A stretch of DNA of 64,000 nucleotides from a virus. The stretch lies in the IMG/VR virus record IMGVR_UViG_3300028393_000057, positions 1-64,000 of that record. One strand, given 5' to 3'. Of the stretch, positions 27,415 to 34,021 are shown piece after piece; position 1 is the stretch's first letter; each line of letters opens with the position of its first letter. The notes beneath the pieces were generated by a model that ran no database searches, was not told the origin of the DNA, and was given only the letters and a program-made list of their open reading frames with translations. The position numbers were made by a program, and so were the translations under genes.

Positions 27415-27730
27415 CCTGGGACACAATAATCGTCAACTGTGGTCATCATGCTACACGTTTGGGTTATTGTGTCTACGAGATTTTAATGCACCAATCTATC
27501 TTCCCAAGGGATAGCAGTTATAACATAGTCGAGGTTAGTAGACTTTATATAATCAACTTAAGATAAGGTTATATAAAGAACGAAAGCCTAAAATCCACAT
27601 ATTGGAGTAGACGTACAAAAATGTTATAGCTGAGTGCAGAGGGATTTTATGTGGTGATACATGGATTAACCAAATATATTGGACAATTAATTGTATTCCA
27701 GACAGCAGGAAGACTGCTCACCACATTTTT
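27415..27730 (+). ncRNA. Putative large structured RNA
   Basis: About 315 bases without a gene but full of complementary arms: gacacaataa 27420-27429 with 27464-27473 (10 perfect pairs); ctatc 27496-27500 with 27510-27514; cagttataacat 27515-27526 with 27621-27632 (12 pairs, one G-U); ctttatataa 27543-27552 with 27569-27578 (10 perfect); atgtggtga 27649-27657 with 27718-27726 (9 perfect); agcag 27704-27708 with 27714-27718. The helices nest consistently, with ccacata at 27595 as a competing partner of tatgtgg at 27648. It could be an independent RNA or a long 5' leader of the next gene. No known RNA family is recognised. Confidence 0.6.
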
Positions 27731-27757
27731 CATTTACACACATTAAATAATAATTAT

Positions 27758-27958
27758 ATGAACAAACAATTTCTATTACAAATGCTTGAATTATCAAACA
27801 CTAACAGACCATTTAAATATGTAAGTGAGTTATTGTTACAAATAGCTGTTGATCCTGAGCTTGATGATAATGTATCTATTGATGATTTTGATAATGAGTT
27901 CTATTCAGTTAGGAGTATTAGCTGGATTAAACAATGTTTCAATTTTAATTTAAAATAA
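27758..27958 (+). CDS. Small early protein, unknown
   Basis: 66 residues, starting MNKQFLLQMLELSNTNRPFK; acidic middle (DPELDDNVSIDDFDNE). Follows the structured RNA by 30 bases, so the RNA could act on its expression. Leader aattatATG. Unknown. Confidence 0.55.
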   Translation: MNKQFLLQMLELSNTNRPFKYVSELLLQIAVDPELDDNVSIDDFDNEFYSVRSISWIKQCFNFNLK

Positions 27959-27988
27959 TATTAATTAAACCTTATAAATCAATTAGTT

Positions 27989-28360
27989 ATGAATGCAGCA
28001 ATAGAATTTAACAGTTTTGTTACAGGTAAACCAGATGTTATATGTGCTTATGTAAGAAAGGTAAATTATGGTGAAGATCATTATAATGTAAGTCTTCCAT
28101 TGGGATATACAGAGGAACAATATGCTAATTTTATGCTTGATCTAGATTTTACATATGATAATGGATTTGGAGGACAAGAAGTAGATGGTGAAATATGGTT
28201 TAAAGATGGTACATGGGCTGATAGGGGAGAATATGATGGTTCAGAATGGTGGAACTATCATAAATGTCCTAAAGTACCAACATTTCTTTATCCTTTAGAA
28301 GAAGAATTACCTTTTGATCAGGCAAATTATTGGGATGGTGATGAAACATCTAAACAATAA
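27989..28360 (+). CDS. Acidic early protein, unknown
   Basis: 123 residues, rich in Trp, Tyr, Asp and Glu (WYFKDGTWADRGEYDGSEWW-like middle). Net strongly negative. No motif or membrane segment. Acidic small early proteins in phages may be DNA mimics, but nothing here proves it. Confidence 0.55.
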   Translation: MNAAIEFNSFVTGKPDVICAYVRKVNYGEDHYNVSLPLGYTEEQYANFMLDLDFTYDNGFGGQEVDGEIWFKDGTWADRGEYDGSEWWNYHKCPKVPTFLYPLEEELPFDQANYWDGDETSKQ

Positions 28361-28400
28361 TTTTAAACAACAATTATAAATCATTAAACTACAATTAGTT

Positions 28401-28553
28401 ATGAAAAAAGATTATTCAATACAGTTAATAATAATGTTAATATTTGGAGCATTGTTATTTATAATAGCAACAAGTTCTTGTTCTGTAAATAGAGGAGGAT
28501 ATAAAGCTCCTAAAACATGGCATTGTGTAGTTGGTAAACATCAATTGAGATGA
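28401..28553 (+). CDS. Small lipoprotein-like envelope protein
   Basis: 50 residues. A hydrophobic N-terminus (LIIMLIFGALLFIIATSSC) ends at a Cys at about residue 27, resembling a lipoprotein signal, although the residue at -3 is atypical. The short mature part is basic (GGYKAPKTWHC). Likely inserted in the host envelope. Too short for family assignment. Confidence 0.5.
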   Translation: MKKDYSIQLIIMLIFGALLFIIATSSCSVNRGGYKAPKTWHCVVGKHQLR

Positions 28554-28596
28554 TAATTTCAAATAAATATTATAAACAATTATAAATCAATCAATT

Positions 28597-28824
28597 ATGA
28601 AAGAAAGTTTAGAAAAATTCACAGCCATTATATTTGATGGTAAAATAGACATCAATGATTTCTATCATGCTAGCTTTACAGATAGATGTATTAGATTCCA
28701 GGGTAAAGCTAATAGTGATGTAATACATAAATACAAGGATGCAGGTTGGAAATTCACATTAGATGATAGTGCTACTATTATAGAAGGTGATATGGATAAT
28801 GTATCTTTAATATTCACATTTTAA
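28597..28824 (+). CDS. Small early protein, unknown
   Basis: 75 residues, starting MKESLEKFTAIIFDGKIDIN. Predicted alpha/beta, with FTLDDSATIIEGDM near the end. Unknown. Confidence 0.5.
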   Translation: MKESLEKFTAIIFDGKIDINDFYHASFTDRCIRFQGKANSDVIHKYKDAGWKFTLDDSATIIEGDMDNVSLIFTF

Positions 28825-28836
28825 TATATTCCATAT

Positions 28837-29013
28837 ATGAGAAAGTATATTAATATAATAATGGGCATTGTTATGTTCATTGTTACAACAGCATTAATTG
28901 GATGTATTATATATTTCACTAATCCAACCATATTATCAATAGCACTAATATGTGTTATATCTGGAGTTGGGTATATAATTTCTTATTTATTTATCACTGA
29001 TTATTTAAATTAA
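28837..29013 (+). CDS. Two-span membrane mini-protein
   Basis: 58 residues with two hydrophobic helices (IIMGIVMFIVTTALIGCIIY and ILSIALICVISGVGYIISYL) joined by FTNPT. Probably an inner-membrane protein. Clustered with other envelope mini-genes. Confidence 0.5.
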   Translation: MRKYINIIMGIVMFIVTTALIGCIIYFTNPTILSIALICVISGVGYIISYLFITDYLN

Positions 29014-29019
29014 ATCATT

Positions 29020-29139
29020 ATGAAAGATCATCAATTAGAAAAAGTTAAAAGAATAGAAGTGAGTATTAAGCTATTTGGCTTAATTCTCGTTCTCACATCG
29101 TTCATTTATTTATTACTTTACATTAAATTTGCAAAATAA
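29020..29139 (+). CDS. Single-span membrane mini-protein
   Basis: 39 residues: charged N-terminus MKDHQLEKVKRIEV, then one hydrophobic helix (LFGLILVLTSFIYLLLYI). Its stop overlaps the next start by one base (taatg), so the two are translationally coupled. Confidence 0.5.
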   Translation: MKDHQLEKVKRIEVSIKLFGLILVLTSFIYLLLYIKFAK

Positions 29140-29267
29140 TGAAAGCATTAATTATTATTTCAATATTAGCCATATTGTTTACATCATGTAGACCAACTAG
29201 AGGTTGTCCTGCATATGATAAAACATTTTGGTATAGAATGGGTGGATCTCGTCCATTTTTAAGATAG
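29139..29267 (+). CDS. Small lipoprotein
   Basis: 42 residues. Signal MKALIIISILAILFTSC with a lipobox-like LFTSC; mature part CRPTRGCPAYDKTFWYRMGG, Arg- and aromatic-rich. Coupled to the preceding membrane mini-protein. Probably acylated and placed in the host envelope; superinfection exclusion is one possibility. Confidence 0.6.
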   Translation: MKALIIISILAILFTSCRPTRGCPAYDKTFWYRMGGSRPFLR

Positions 29268-29294
29268 TCGTTTTTTTTTATTAGCAGTTAAAAA

Positions 29295-29330
29295 GGACTC
29301 TGGGTATTTCTATACCTGGAGCCATTTTTA
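29295..29330 (+). terminator. Rho-independent terminator
   Basis: Imperfect stem ggactctgggtat / atacctggagcc with a bulge and two wobble pairs, then attttta. Closes the envelope mini-gene cluster. Confidence 0.75.
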
Positions 29331-29365
29331 TTCATTTATTCACACACATTAAAAAATTATTAATT

Positions 29366-29503
29366 ATGAGTACAATCACTCTTACACCAATTGAGTTTGA
29401 TCTATTCAAGGACATTGCAGACTTTTATTTTGACTTCACTGTTAAAATGGGAATTGTACATGTTATAGCTAGCACAGAAATGTTAGCTAAGCTTGGATAT
29501 TAA
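29366..29503 (+). CDS. Small early protein, unknown
   Basis: 45 residues, starting MSTITLTPIEFDLFKDIADF. Amphipathic helix followed by GIVHVIASTEMLAKLGY. Stands alone between two hairpins. Unknown. Confidence 0.45.
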   Translation: MSTITLTPIEFDLFKDIADFYFDFTVKMGIVHVIASTEMLAKLGY

Positions 29504-29523
29504 TTCATTAAAGACTATCTTTG
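29493..29523 (+). promoter_or_regulatory. Bacteroidota-type promoter
   Basis: TTG at 29493-29495, 20-base spacer, TATCTTTG at 29516-29523: an exact consensus match. Transcription would start near 29530, 28 bases before the next gene. The -7 element lies inside the left arm of a terminator-like hairpin. Confidence 0.75.
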
Positions 29524-29547
29524 TATTTTACAGAGGTAGTCTTTTAA
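29511..29547 (+). terminator. Hairpin overlapping a promoter
   Basis: Thirteen-base stem aagactatctttg / cagaggtagtctt with two G-U pairs, loop tattttа-like (29524-29530), then tttaaat. It would stop upstream transcripts while its own left arm carries the -7 element of the next promoter. Confidence 0.65.
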
Positions 29548-29557
29548 ATCTTAAATT

Positions 29558-30061
29558 ATGAGTGATTTTATACCAGCTAGATTAGTACCAAAGAGCTATA
29601 AGCCTTTGAAACTAGAAAAAGGAATGTTCTTTGTTACAATAAAGAACAATGCTATTCATTTACATACACTTAATTTTGTTCCTAAGGATGTAGAATTATA
29701 TACCCAATTAAATGGAATGCCTGTTGAATTATATATAGTTTATGAAGGCAATTCAAATCTTAATGAGTTTGAAATCTTAGCAACACCAGAACAAATAGGT
29801 TGGTTTGATGATGGTGATTATTCTGATGAGATATCAGATATTACAATTAGACAAATCAACATTATATTCTCTGAGCATGAAGGATTTATAAATCTTGAAT
29901 ATGATATAGATGCAGATAAACCTGTATTATATGATAATAAAGTGACTATGAGATTTATAAATGACTCTGGACCTATAGATTTTGATGATTGGGAAGATTT
30001 TGATGAGGATGATCAAGATAATAATGAGAATGATTTTGAAGATAGATTAATTAACGAATAA
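29558..30061 (+). CDS. Highly acidic early protein (possible DNA mimic)
   Basis: 167 residues. The N-terminal ~120 residues are beta-rich; the last ~40 are almost all Asp, Glu and Asn (DFDDWEDFDEDDQDNNENDF). First gene after a consensus promoter. Overall charge is very negative, as in DNA-mimic anti-restriction proteins, but there is no sequence match to a known family. Confidence 0.6.
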   Translation: MSDFIPARLVPKSYKPLKLEKGMFFVTIKNNAIHLHTLNFVPKDVELYTQLNGMPVELYIVYEGNSNLNEFEILATPEQIGWFDDGDYSDEISDITIRQINIIFSEHEGFINLEYDIDADKPVLYDNKVTMRFINDSGPIDFDDWEDFDEDDQDNNENDFEDRLINE

Positions 30062-30072
30062 ATTTCATATAT

Positions 30073-30261
30073 ATGGAACAATTAGAAAAAGCAATAGAGA
30101 AAGTATATTATATGTTCTTTCTAAGAAAAGAAAGAGATAACAGTAGAATAACAGGTAAGTTTAACACTGTACATCCTCCAAGAAAACCATCATACCAACA
30201 ATGGTGTAGAGAATTTAATGTATCAATGCTCCATAATAGAGTGATTGTACATATGGACTAA
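30073..30261 (+). CDS. Small basic protein, unknown
   Basis: 62 residues; helical N-terminus (EKAIEKVYYMFFLRKERDN), then HPPRKPSYQQWCREFNVSML. Follows the acidic protein by 11 bases. Unknown. Confidence 0.45.
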   Translation: MEQLEKAIEKVYYMFFLRKERDNSRITGKFNTVHPPRKPSYQQWCREFNVSMLHNRVIVHMD

Positions 30262-30285
30262 TTCAGGTGTGTGGATAGTAAATAT

Positions 30286-30317
30286 GCCCTCAACATTAAT
30301 TTGTTGGGGGCTTTTTA
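30286..30317 (+). terminator. Rho-independent terminator
   Basis: Ten-base stem gccctcaaca / tgttgggggc with one wobble pair, followed by tttttattt. Confidence 0.85.
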
Positions 30318-30337
30318 TTTAACTTAAATCAATTAAA

Positions 30338-30526
30338 ATGGATAATACACAATTAAATAGGCTATTAAATGCAGCCTGCGAAATCATTATTTTGTTAGAA
30401 CATCATGCTGATACATATATTGCAAATAAGATTGAAGCTTTGTTTCAAGAAATAAAATATTCAGATAACTTAGATGCTGATATGGAAGCACAAGATTGGG
30501 AAACTTTTAAAGAAAACAAAATATGA
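30338..30526 (+). CDS. Small acidic helical protein
   Basis: 62 residues, starting MDNTQLNRLLNAACEIIILL. Two helices, acidic second half. Overlaps the next (exported) gene by 4 bases. Unknown. Confidence 0.5.
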   Translation: MDNTQLNRLLNAACEIIILLEHHADTYIANKIEALFQEIKYSDNLDADMEAQDWETFKENKI

Positions 30527-30921
30527 AAAAGCTAATAACATTAGTTATTACAATGGTAATAACAATAACAATTTATGCACAAGACAGTACAGTGTTAAAA
30601 TCAGAAGCTCAGAAAATGTGTACTTGGAATGACACATTAAGAGATTGGAACTGTCCTGATGTTTTATACAAAGAAGTAGCAATTGTATTAAAGAATGAGG
30701 TGTTCTATGTAAATGATGAATATAATTCAAAATATAAATTGACTTCCAAGGGTGATTTAACAAAGTATGATGAGTACAATTTAATTGTTTTCAATAATGT
30801 AATTGACAAAGATGGTGAAAGATGTGTTTTGTCTATGATTACACTTGTAAATGGTAATACGTCAATGTACATTGATTACAAAAATAAACAATTGAGATAT
30901 TTTTTCAATATCCCAAATTAA
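30523..30921 (+). CDS. Exported (periplasmic) early protein
   Basis: 132 residues. A clear signal peptide (MKKLITLVITMVITITIYAQ, cleavage probably after YAQ, common in Bacteroidota) and a mature part with two early Cys (CTWNDTLRDWNCPD) and beta strands. No known family. Acts outside the cytoplasm; superinfection exclusion or periplasmic defence evasion are possible but unproven. Confidence 0.65.
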   Translation: MKKLITLVITMVITITIYAQDSTVLKSEAQKMCTWNDTLRDWNCPDVLYKEVAIVLKNEVFYVNDEYNSKYKLTSKGDLTKYDEYNLIVFNNVIDKDGERCVLSMITLVNGNTSMYIDYKNKQLRYFFNIPN

Positions 30922-30951
30922 ACATTAAATCAAAATTTAAACTAGAAAGCC

Positions 30952-31506
30952 ATGGCAACAAAATTATCTTACAAAAACGCAACAGAAAAGAAAGAAGTTA
31001 GAGATTTTTTATTCTCTTTATTTGCAAAACATCATTTTAATAAAATAGTTGGATTACCTGGTCCAGATATAAATGATTATATATCGTTTTGTAAATCACA
31101 TGGGTATAAGAAGTTTAAAATGTATGAAATGGATGCTGTTATTCTTAAGAAACAGTTAAAAAAGATTAAAACACACAGAGCATCATTAATACATGGAGAC
31201 ATAATCAAAGCTAATCCTAATAGAAAAGATGTACTCTATGATCTTGATTATTGCGTAACTGTTAGATATATGAAGGAACATATTGAAAAATTCAATAATA
31301 ACTTCATTATGACATTTAGCAGAAGAATCAAAGACATTGAAACTATTACATCATTCTTTCAGGCAAAAGATGAAGAGGTTATATCTATTGTTACAAAGTT
31401 CTACCCAAGAGAACATAAGATTTACAAGACAGATAAAGGAAATGAATACATATATATTAATTACAGAGATACATCTAATATGTGTTGTATAGCTAAAATA
31501 AATTAA
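30952..31506 (+). CDS. Possible SAM-dependent methyltransferase-like protein
   Basis: 184 residues. KIVGLPGPDINDYISFCKSH (about 33-52) resembles the glycine loop of a Rossmann methyltransferase, MYEMD could be the acidic end of strand 2, LIHGDI a strand-3 element, and LYDLDYCVTVR a catalytic-side motif. The match is partial and the function is uncertain. No target domain visible. Confidence 0.45.
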   Translation: MATKLSYKNATEKKEVRDFLFSLFAKHHFNKIVGLPGPDINDYISFCKSHGYKKFKMYEMDAVILKKQLKKIKTHRASLIHGDIIKANPNRKDVLYDLDYCVTVRYMKEHIEKFNNNFIMTFSRRIKDIETITSFFQAKDEEVISIVTKFYPREHKIYKTDKGNEYIYINYRDTSNMCCIAKIN

Positions 31507-31508
31507 TT

Positions 31509-32015
31509 ATGCCTACAATAGATATTCCAGATAAGATATGTTCTCATTGTGGTGGTATTAGATGGATAACTAAAAAACAAAAATATGTTCGAAAAAATGG
31601 AAGTATTGGCGAAAGTATTGCAATGATATGTAATGTTATACAAAATGATTATGAAAAAAAATATAATGCTAAAAATTCTGATAAAAGAAAACTTGTTTAT
31701 AAAAAATATCACAATAAATTAAAAGATGATTTAGAATATAAAGAAAAAAATAAAAAACGTTCAAAATTATGGCGTGCATCTCATCCTGAAAAAAGTAAAC
31801 AATCTTCTGTTTTGTTTAGATTAAATAATGAAATAAAAATTAAAAAGTGGAAAAAAGAATATAATAATAAATCTACAACAGAATTAAATGACTATTATGT
31901 TAAAAAATTAATTAAGCAAGATACAATTTTAAATTCTAAAGATATACCACAAAAACTTATAGAATTAAAACGAAAACAATTATTATTAACAAGAAAATCA
32001 AAACAAAATGGCTAA
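31509..32015 (+). CDS. Lys-rich protein with N-terminal Cys pair, unknown
   Basis: 168 residues, strongly basic and AT-biased compared with neighbours (poly-A runs). CSHCGGIRW at the start is half of a zinc-binding site; the middle is KYNAKNSDKRKLVYKKYHNK; the end LNDYYVKKLIKQ..ELKRKQLLLTRK resembles a C-terminal motif common in small phage proteins. It could be linked to homing-type elements. It is separated from the preceding gene by only 2 bases. Confidence 0.5.
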   Translation: MPTIDIPDKICSHCGGIRWITKKQKYVRKNGSIGESIAMICNVIQNDYEKKYNAKNSDKRKLVYKKYHNKLKDDLEYKEKNKKRSKLWRASHPEKSKQSSVLFRLNNEIKIKKWKKEYNNKSTTELNDYYVKKLIKQDTILNSKDIPQKLIELKRKQLLLTRKSKQNG

Positions 32016-32253
32016 AATTAAAAAAGTACAAACAGTAATAGAAACAGCAGTAAAAACAGAATTTATTGATGATGTTAGAAGAGCATTACAAAACTTTGGA
32101 GATTCTAATGCAACATTATATAATGAAACAAAAGATCTTAAAGTGTGTCAAACAGCTATAAAAGCTTATAACTCAGCCATTAATGCTGCTAAAACACAAA
32201 TTATTTACAAGAAAATTACTGGAACTCCAGCAGAAATTCCATTTTTATCATAA
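32008..32253 (+). CDS. Small helical protein, unknown
   Basis: 81 residues; mostly alpha helix with a basic start (MAKIKKVQTVIETAV). Overlaps the preceding gene by 8 bases. Unknown. Confidence 0.45.
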   Translation: MAKIKKVQTVIETAVKTEFIDDVRRALQNFGDSNATLYNETKDLKVCQTAIKAYNSAINAAKTQIIYKKITGTPAEIPFLS

Positions 32254-32270
32254 TTAAAAACCCACACACC

Positions 32271-32483
32271 ATGGCAACATTAGTATGGAGTAGCAAAGAC
32301 TACTCAAGACATCACATTCAAGTGTCAGAAACAAATGACAATGTAAATAAGCTAATGAATAGCATATTTACTTATTCCAGGGAAAAGAGTGAGAGGATAT
32401 TTGTTAGTAATAACAGATATTATTATGCTCCAAGCCCAGAATACAAAGCATTCGTAGTTAGATTTAAAGGAATTAAAAAATAA
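32271..32483 (+). CDS. Small basic protein, unknown
   Basis: 70 residues, starting MATLVWSSKDYSRHHIQVSE; beta-alpha-beta likely (ERIFVSNNRYYYAPSPEYKAFVVRF). Unknown. Confidence 0.5.
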   Translation: MATLVWSSKDYSRHHIQVSETNDNVNKLMNSIFTYSREKSERIFVSNNRYYYAPSPEYKAFVVRFKGIKK

Positions 32484-32489
32484 TAAAAA

Positions 32490-32864
32490 GTGAAACACAA
32501 ATTTATAAAAACAGAAGATATATGGTATATTGACTTACCAGAATTTATTGAACAAGGATTAGGTACCAAAGCTAATTTAATGATGGTTGCAGGAGCAGAT
32601 GTAATGTTAGACATTCTATCTAATGATGGAAATGAAATCACATTAGAATTTTCTAGTGAACCAATTGAAGGTAGCCAACATACATTAGTCAAACAAAGAT
32701 TTGGTTTAGATAAAGAACTATTAAGTAAAATAGGACATGCACCTGTAGATTATGGTGCTTATTATAACTGGAAAGAAAATAACAGTCAATCTGTTTGGTT
32801 ATGTCCTGTTACAGAATATGTATTTAATGGAGCATATCCAGAAAAAATATACGTAAAAGTTTAA
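32490..32864 (+). CDS. DUF6717-like conserved protein
   Basis: 124 residues, GTG start. Features DIWYIDLPEFIEQG, ANLMMVAGADVMLDIL and VWLCPVTEYVFNGAYPEKIY, which agree with my memory of DUF6717, a family of unknown function in phages and Bacteroidota. Six bases after the preceding stop. Confidence 0.55.
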   Translation: MKHKFIKTEDIWYIDLPEFIEQGLGTKANLMMVAGADVMLDILSNDGNEITLEFSSEPIEGSQHTLVKQRFGLDKELLSKIGHAPVDYGAYYNWKENNSQSVWLCPVTEYVFNGAYPEKIYVKV

Positions 32865-32865
32865 T

Positions 32866-33042
32866 ATGGAACTAATTTTCAATTGGTGCGTAGATGTATT
32901 AATATTCCTAGCCAATGTGCTAGGAATAACATACAAAGAGATTAATGTATGGATATTCTGTATAATAGAACCTATTGTATTTATATACATGTTAACATTA
33001 ATTATTAAACAAAACAGATATATTAAAAGAATTATAAACTAA
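32866..33042 (+). CDS. Membrane mini-protein
   Basis: 58 residues. Hydrophobic helices at about 3-22 and 28-48 with a basic C-terminal end (KQNRYIKRIIN), so inside-positive. It starts 1 base after the preceding stop. Last gene before the structured RNA. Confidence 0.5.
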   Translation: MELIFNWCVDVLIFLANVLGITYKEINVWIFCIIEPIVFIYMLTLIIKQNRYIKRIIN

Positions 33043-33271
33043 TCACAACCTGTCGTGATCCAAATCTTAATTAGATCATTTGCCCTTGCACCCTTGTCTC
33101 AGGGTTGGGATAAACATAGATTACTTGACTTTCTTCTTCTAATTAAGATGTATGAGGTCTTTTTAAAGATAAAGTAATCAGGGAGGTTTCTCTGTACCAG
33201 AACAGAAGCTTATTGATCATTGTTTATAGGTCTTTAGTTGGTTCTACCCTAACTATTGATCTATAAATGAT
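33042..33271 (+). ncRNA. Putative pseudoknotted structured RNA
   Basis: About 230 gene-free bases with dense pairing: atcac 33042-33046 with gtgat 33055-33059; atcttaattaga 33064-33075 with tctaattaagat 33138-33149 (12 perfect pairs); ccct 33091-33094 with aggg 33101-33104; gattactt 33119-33126 with aagtaatc 33172-33179 (8 perfect pairs, crossing the previous helix, hence a pseudoknot); tctgt 33191-33195 with acaga 33202-33206; tttataggtc 33223-33232 with gatctataaa 33258-33267, enclosing tagtt 33235-33239 with aacta 33251-33255. No intron, tRNA or riboswitch family recognised. Confidence 0.65.
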
Positions 33272-33291
33272 GATTTATTGATTGATAAATT

Positions 33292-33320
33292 ATGGCTGAT
33301 ATGGCGGATATATGGCGGAT
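33292..33320 (+). repeat. Three copies of atggc(t/g)gat
   Basis: Copies at 33292-33300, 33301-33309 and 33312-33320, directly after the structured RNA. They also form the start of a 19-codon frame that is probably not a gene. Confidence 0.65.
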
Positions 33321-33364
33321 TAAAATCATTTTGTTGACATCACCAATATGATGAAATATAGTTG

Positions 33365-33372
33365 TATATTTG
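33365..33372 (+). promoter_or_regulatory. Candidate -7 element (TATATTTG)
   Basis: Matches TAnnTTTG, but the nearest TTG (33334-33336) is 28 bases upstream, longer than the usual 19-21. It would transcribe the mini-ORF at 33401 and the polymerase region beyond. Confidence 0.35.
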
Positions 33373-33400
33373 TCAAATTCAGTAGTATGACTACTGATAT

Positions 33401-33499
33401 ATGAGAAAAAGTAAACCAATAGCTTTACCAATAGGTATGTTTAGTAAAGATATAGCTTTACATATTATGAGCTATTTAGTTTACATAATAAATGATTAA
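33401..33499 (+). CDS. Possible mini-ORF
   Basis: 32 residues, MRKSKPIALPIGMFSKDIAL then a hydrophobic end (HIMSYLVYIIND). It lies downstream of the candidate -7 element and before the repeat array. Could be chance. Confidence 0.25.
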   Translation: MRKSKPIALPIGMFSKDIALHIMSYLVYIIND

Positions 33500-33502
33500 T
33501 CC

Positions 33503-33594
33503 ACCAAAAAGTGCCTTATATGACACATTATGATGTATTTATGCGACATTTAAGACACATTATCATACCAAAAAGTGCATTATACGACACTTTA
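33503..33594 (+). repeat. Two 28-base direct repeats, 64-base period
   Basis: accaaaaagtgc(c/a)ttata(t/c)gacac(a/t)tta, copies at 33503-33530 and 33567-33594, with a related tatgcgacatttaag between them. Iteron-like. Confidence 0.8.
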
Positions 33595-33604
33595 AGCAAC
33601 ATAA

Positions 33605-33751
33605 AAATTAGAAATATAAATCTAAAAACATAAAAATTAGGCGCAAAAGAATATAAATAGGAGCAAATTAGAAATATATATCTAAAAGTATACGCAATAG
33701 GGTATAAATAGACAGAATATTAAGAATTTATATGCTAAAGGGTATAAACCG
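33605..33751 (+). repeat. Interleaved AT-rich repeat array
   Basis: Set A: aaattagaaatata(a/t)atctaaaa at 33605-33627 and 33665-33687 (exactly 60 bases apart), itself an inverted repeat (ttaga..tctaa). Set B: (g/a)cgcaa(a/t)ag(a/g)(a/g)tataaatag at 33641-33660 and 33692-33711, with a diverged copy at 33732-33751. No gene. Candidate origin iterons or regulator-binding array. Confidence 0.75.
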
Positions 33752-33785
33752 TTCCAATTTGTCACACCTTCAAATAAATTAAATT

Positions 33786-34019
33786 ATGGATCATCCAGTA
33801 ACAATATTAAGAAATAGATTAATTAAAATAGGTATAACCATTGAAATGGTTAGTAACTATCCATGGATATACTTAGATAAGGTTAATGGTAATGTAGTGA
33901 AGGAAAAATACTTTGCTAATCATGGCTTTACAATAGGATTTAATCCTGCAAAAGTGGGAGATGTATTTAGTTACACTGATCTTAAAGAAATATTTAAAAT
34001 TATTAGAAAATATAAATAA
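33786..34019 (+). CDS. Small protein downstream of repeat array
   Basis: 77 residues, starting MDHPVTILRNRLIKIGITIE; ends with a basic helix (TDLKEIFKIIRKYK). First gene after the array. Unknown. Confidence 0.5.
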   Translation: MDHPVTILRNRLIKIGITIEMVSNYPWIYLDKVNGNVVKEKYFANHGFTIGFNPAKVGDVFSYTDLKEIFKIIRKYK

Positions 34020-34021
34020 TT

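Noticed and set aside
27415-27730. Group I intron
   Set aside because: A sequence like the R element (gttagtagacttta) is present, but the space between the arms is too small for P3/P8 and no interrupted gene flanks it.
29123-29130. TAAATTTG as a promoter -7 element
   Set aside because: It lies inside a coding region with no TTG at the proper spacing; probably a chance match.
33042-33271. tRNA or tmRNA
   Set aside because: ggttctaccc resembles a T arm, but the loop is only five bases and no anticodon arm or acceptor stem with CCA is found. No tRNA was recognised elsewhere in the window.
33292-33351. 19-codon frame starting at ATG 33292
   Set aside because: It is created by the atggcggat repeats and ends shortly after; no leader or conservation evidence.
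33503-33751. CRISPR array
   Set aside because: Only two or three copies per repeat type, repeats diverge, spacing mixes 40, 51, 60 and 64 bases, and no Cas genes are present.
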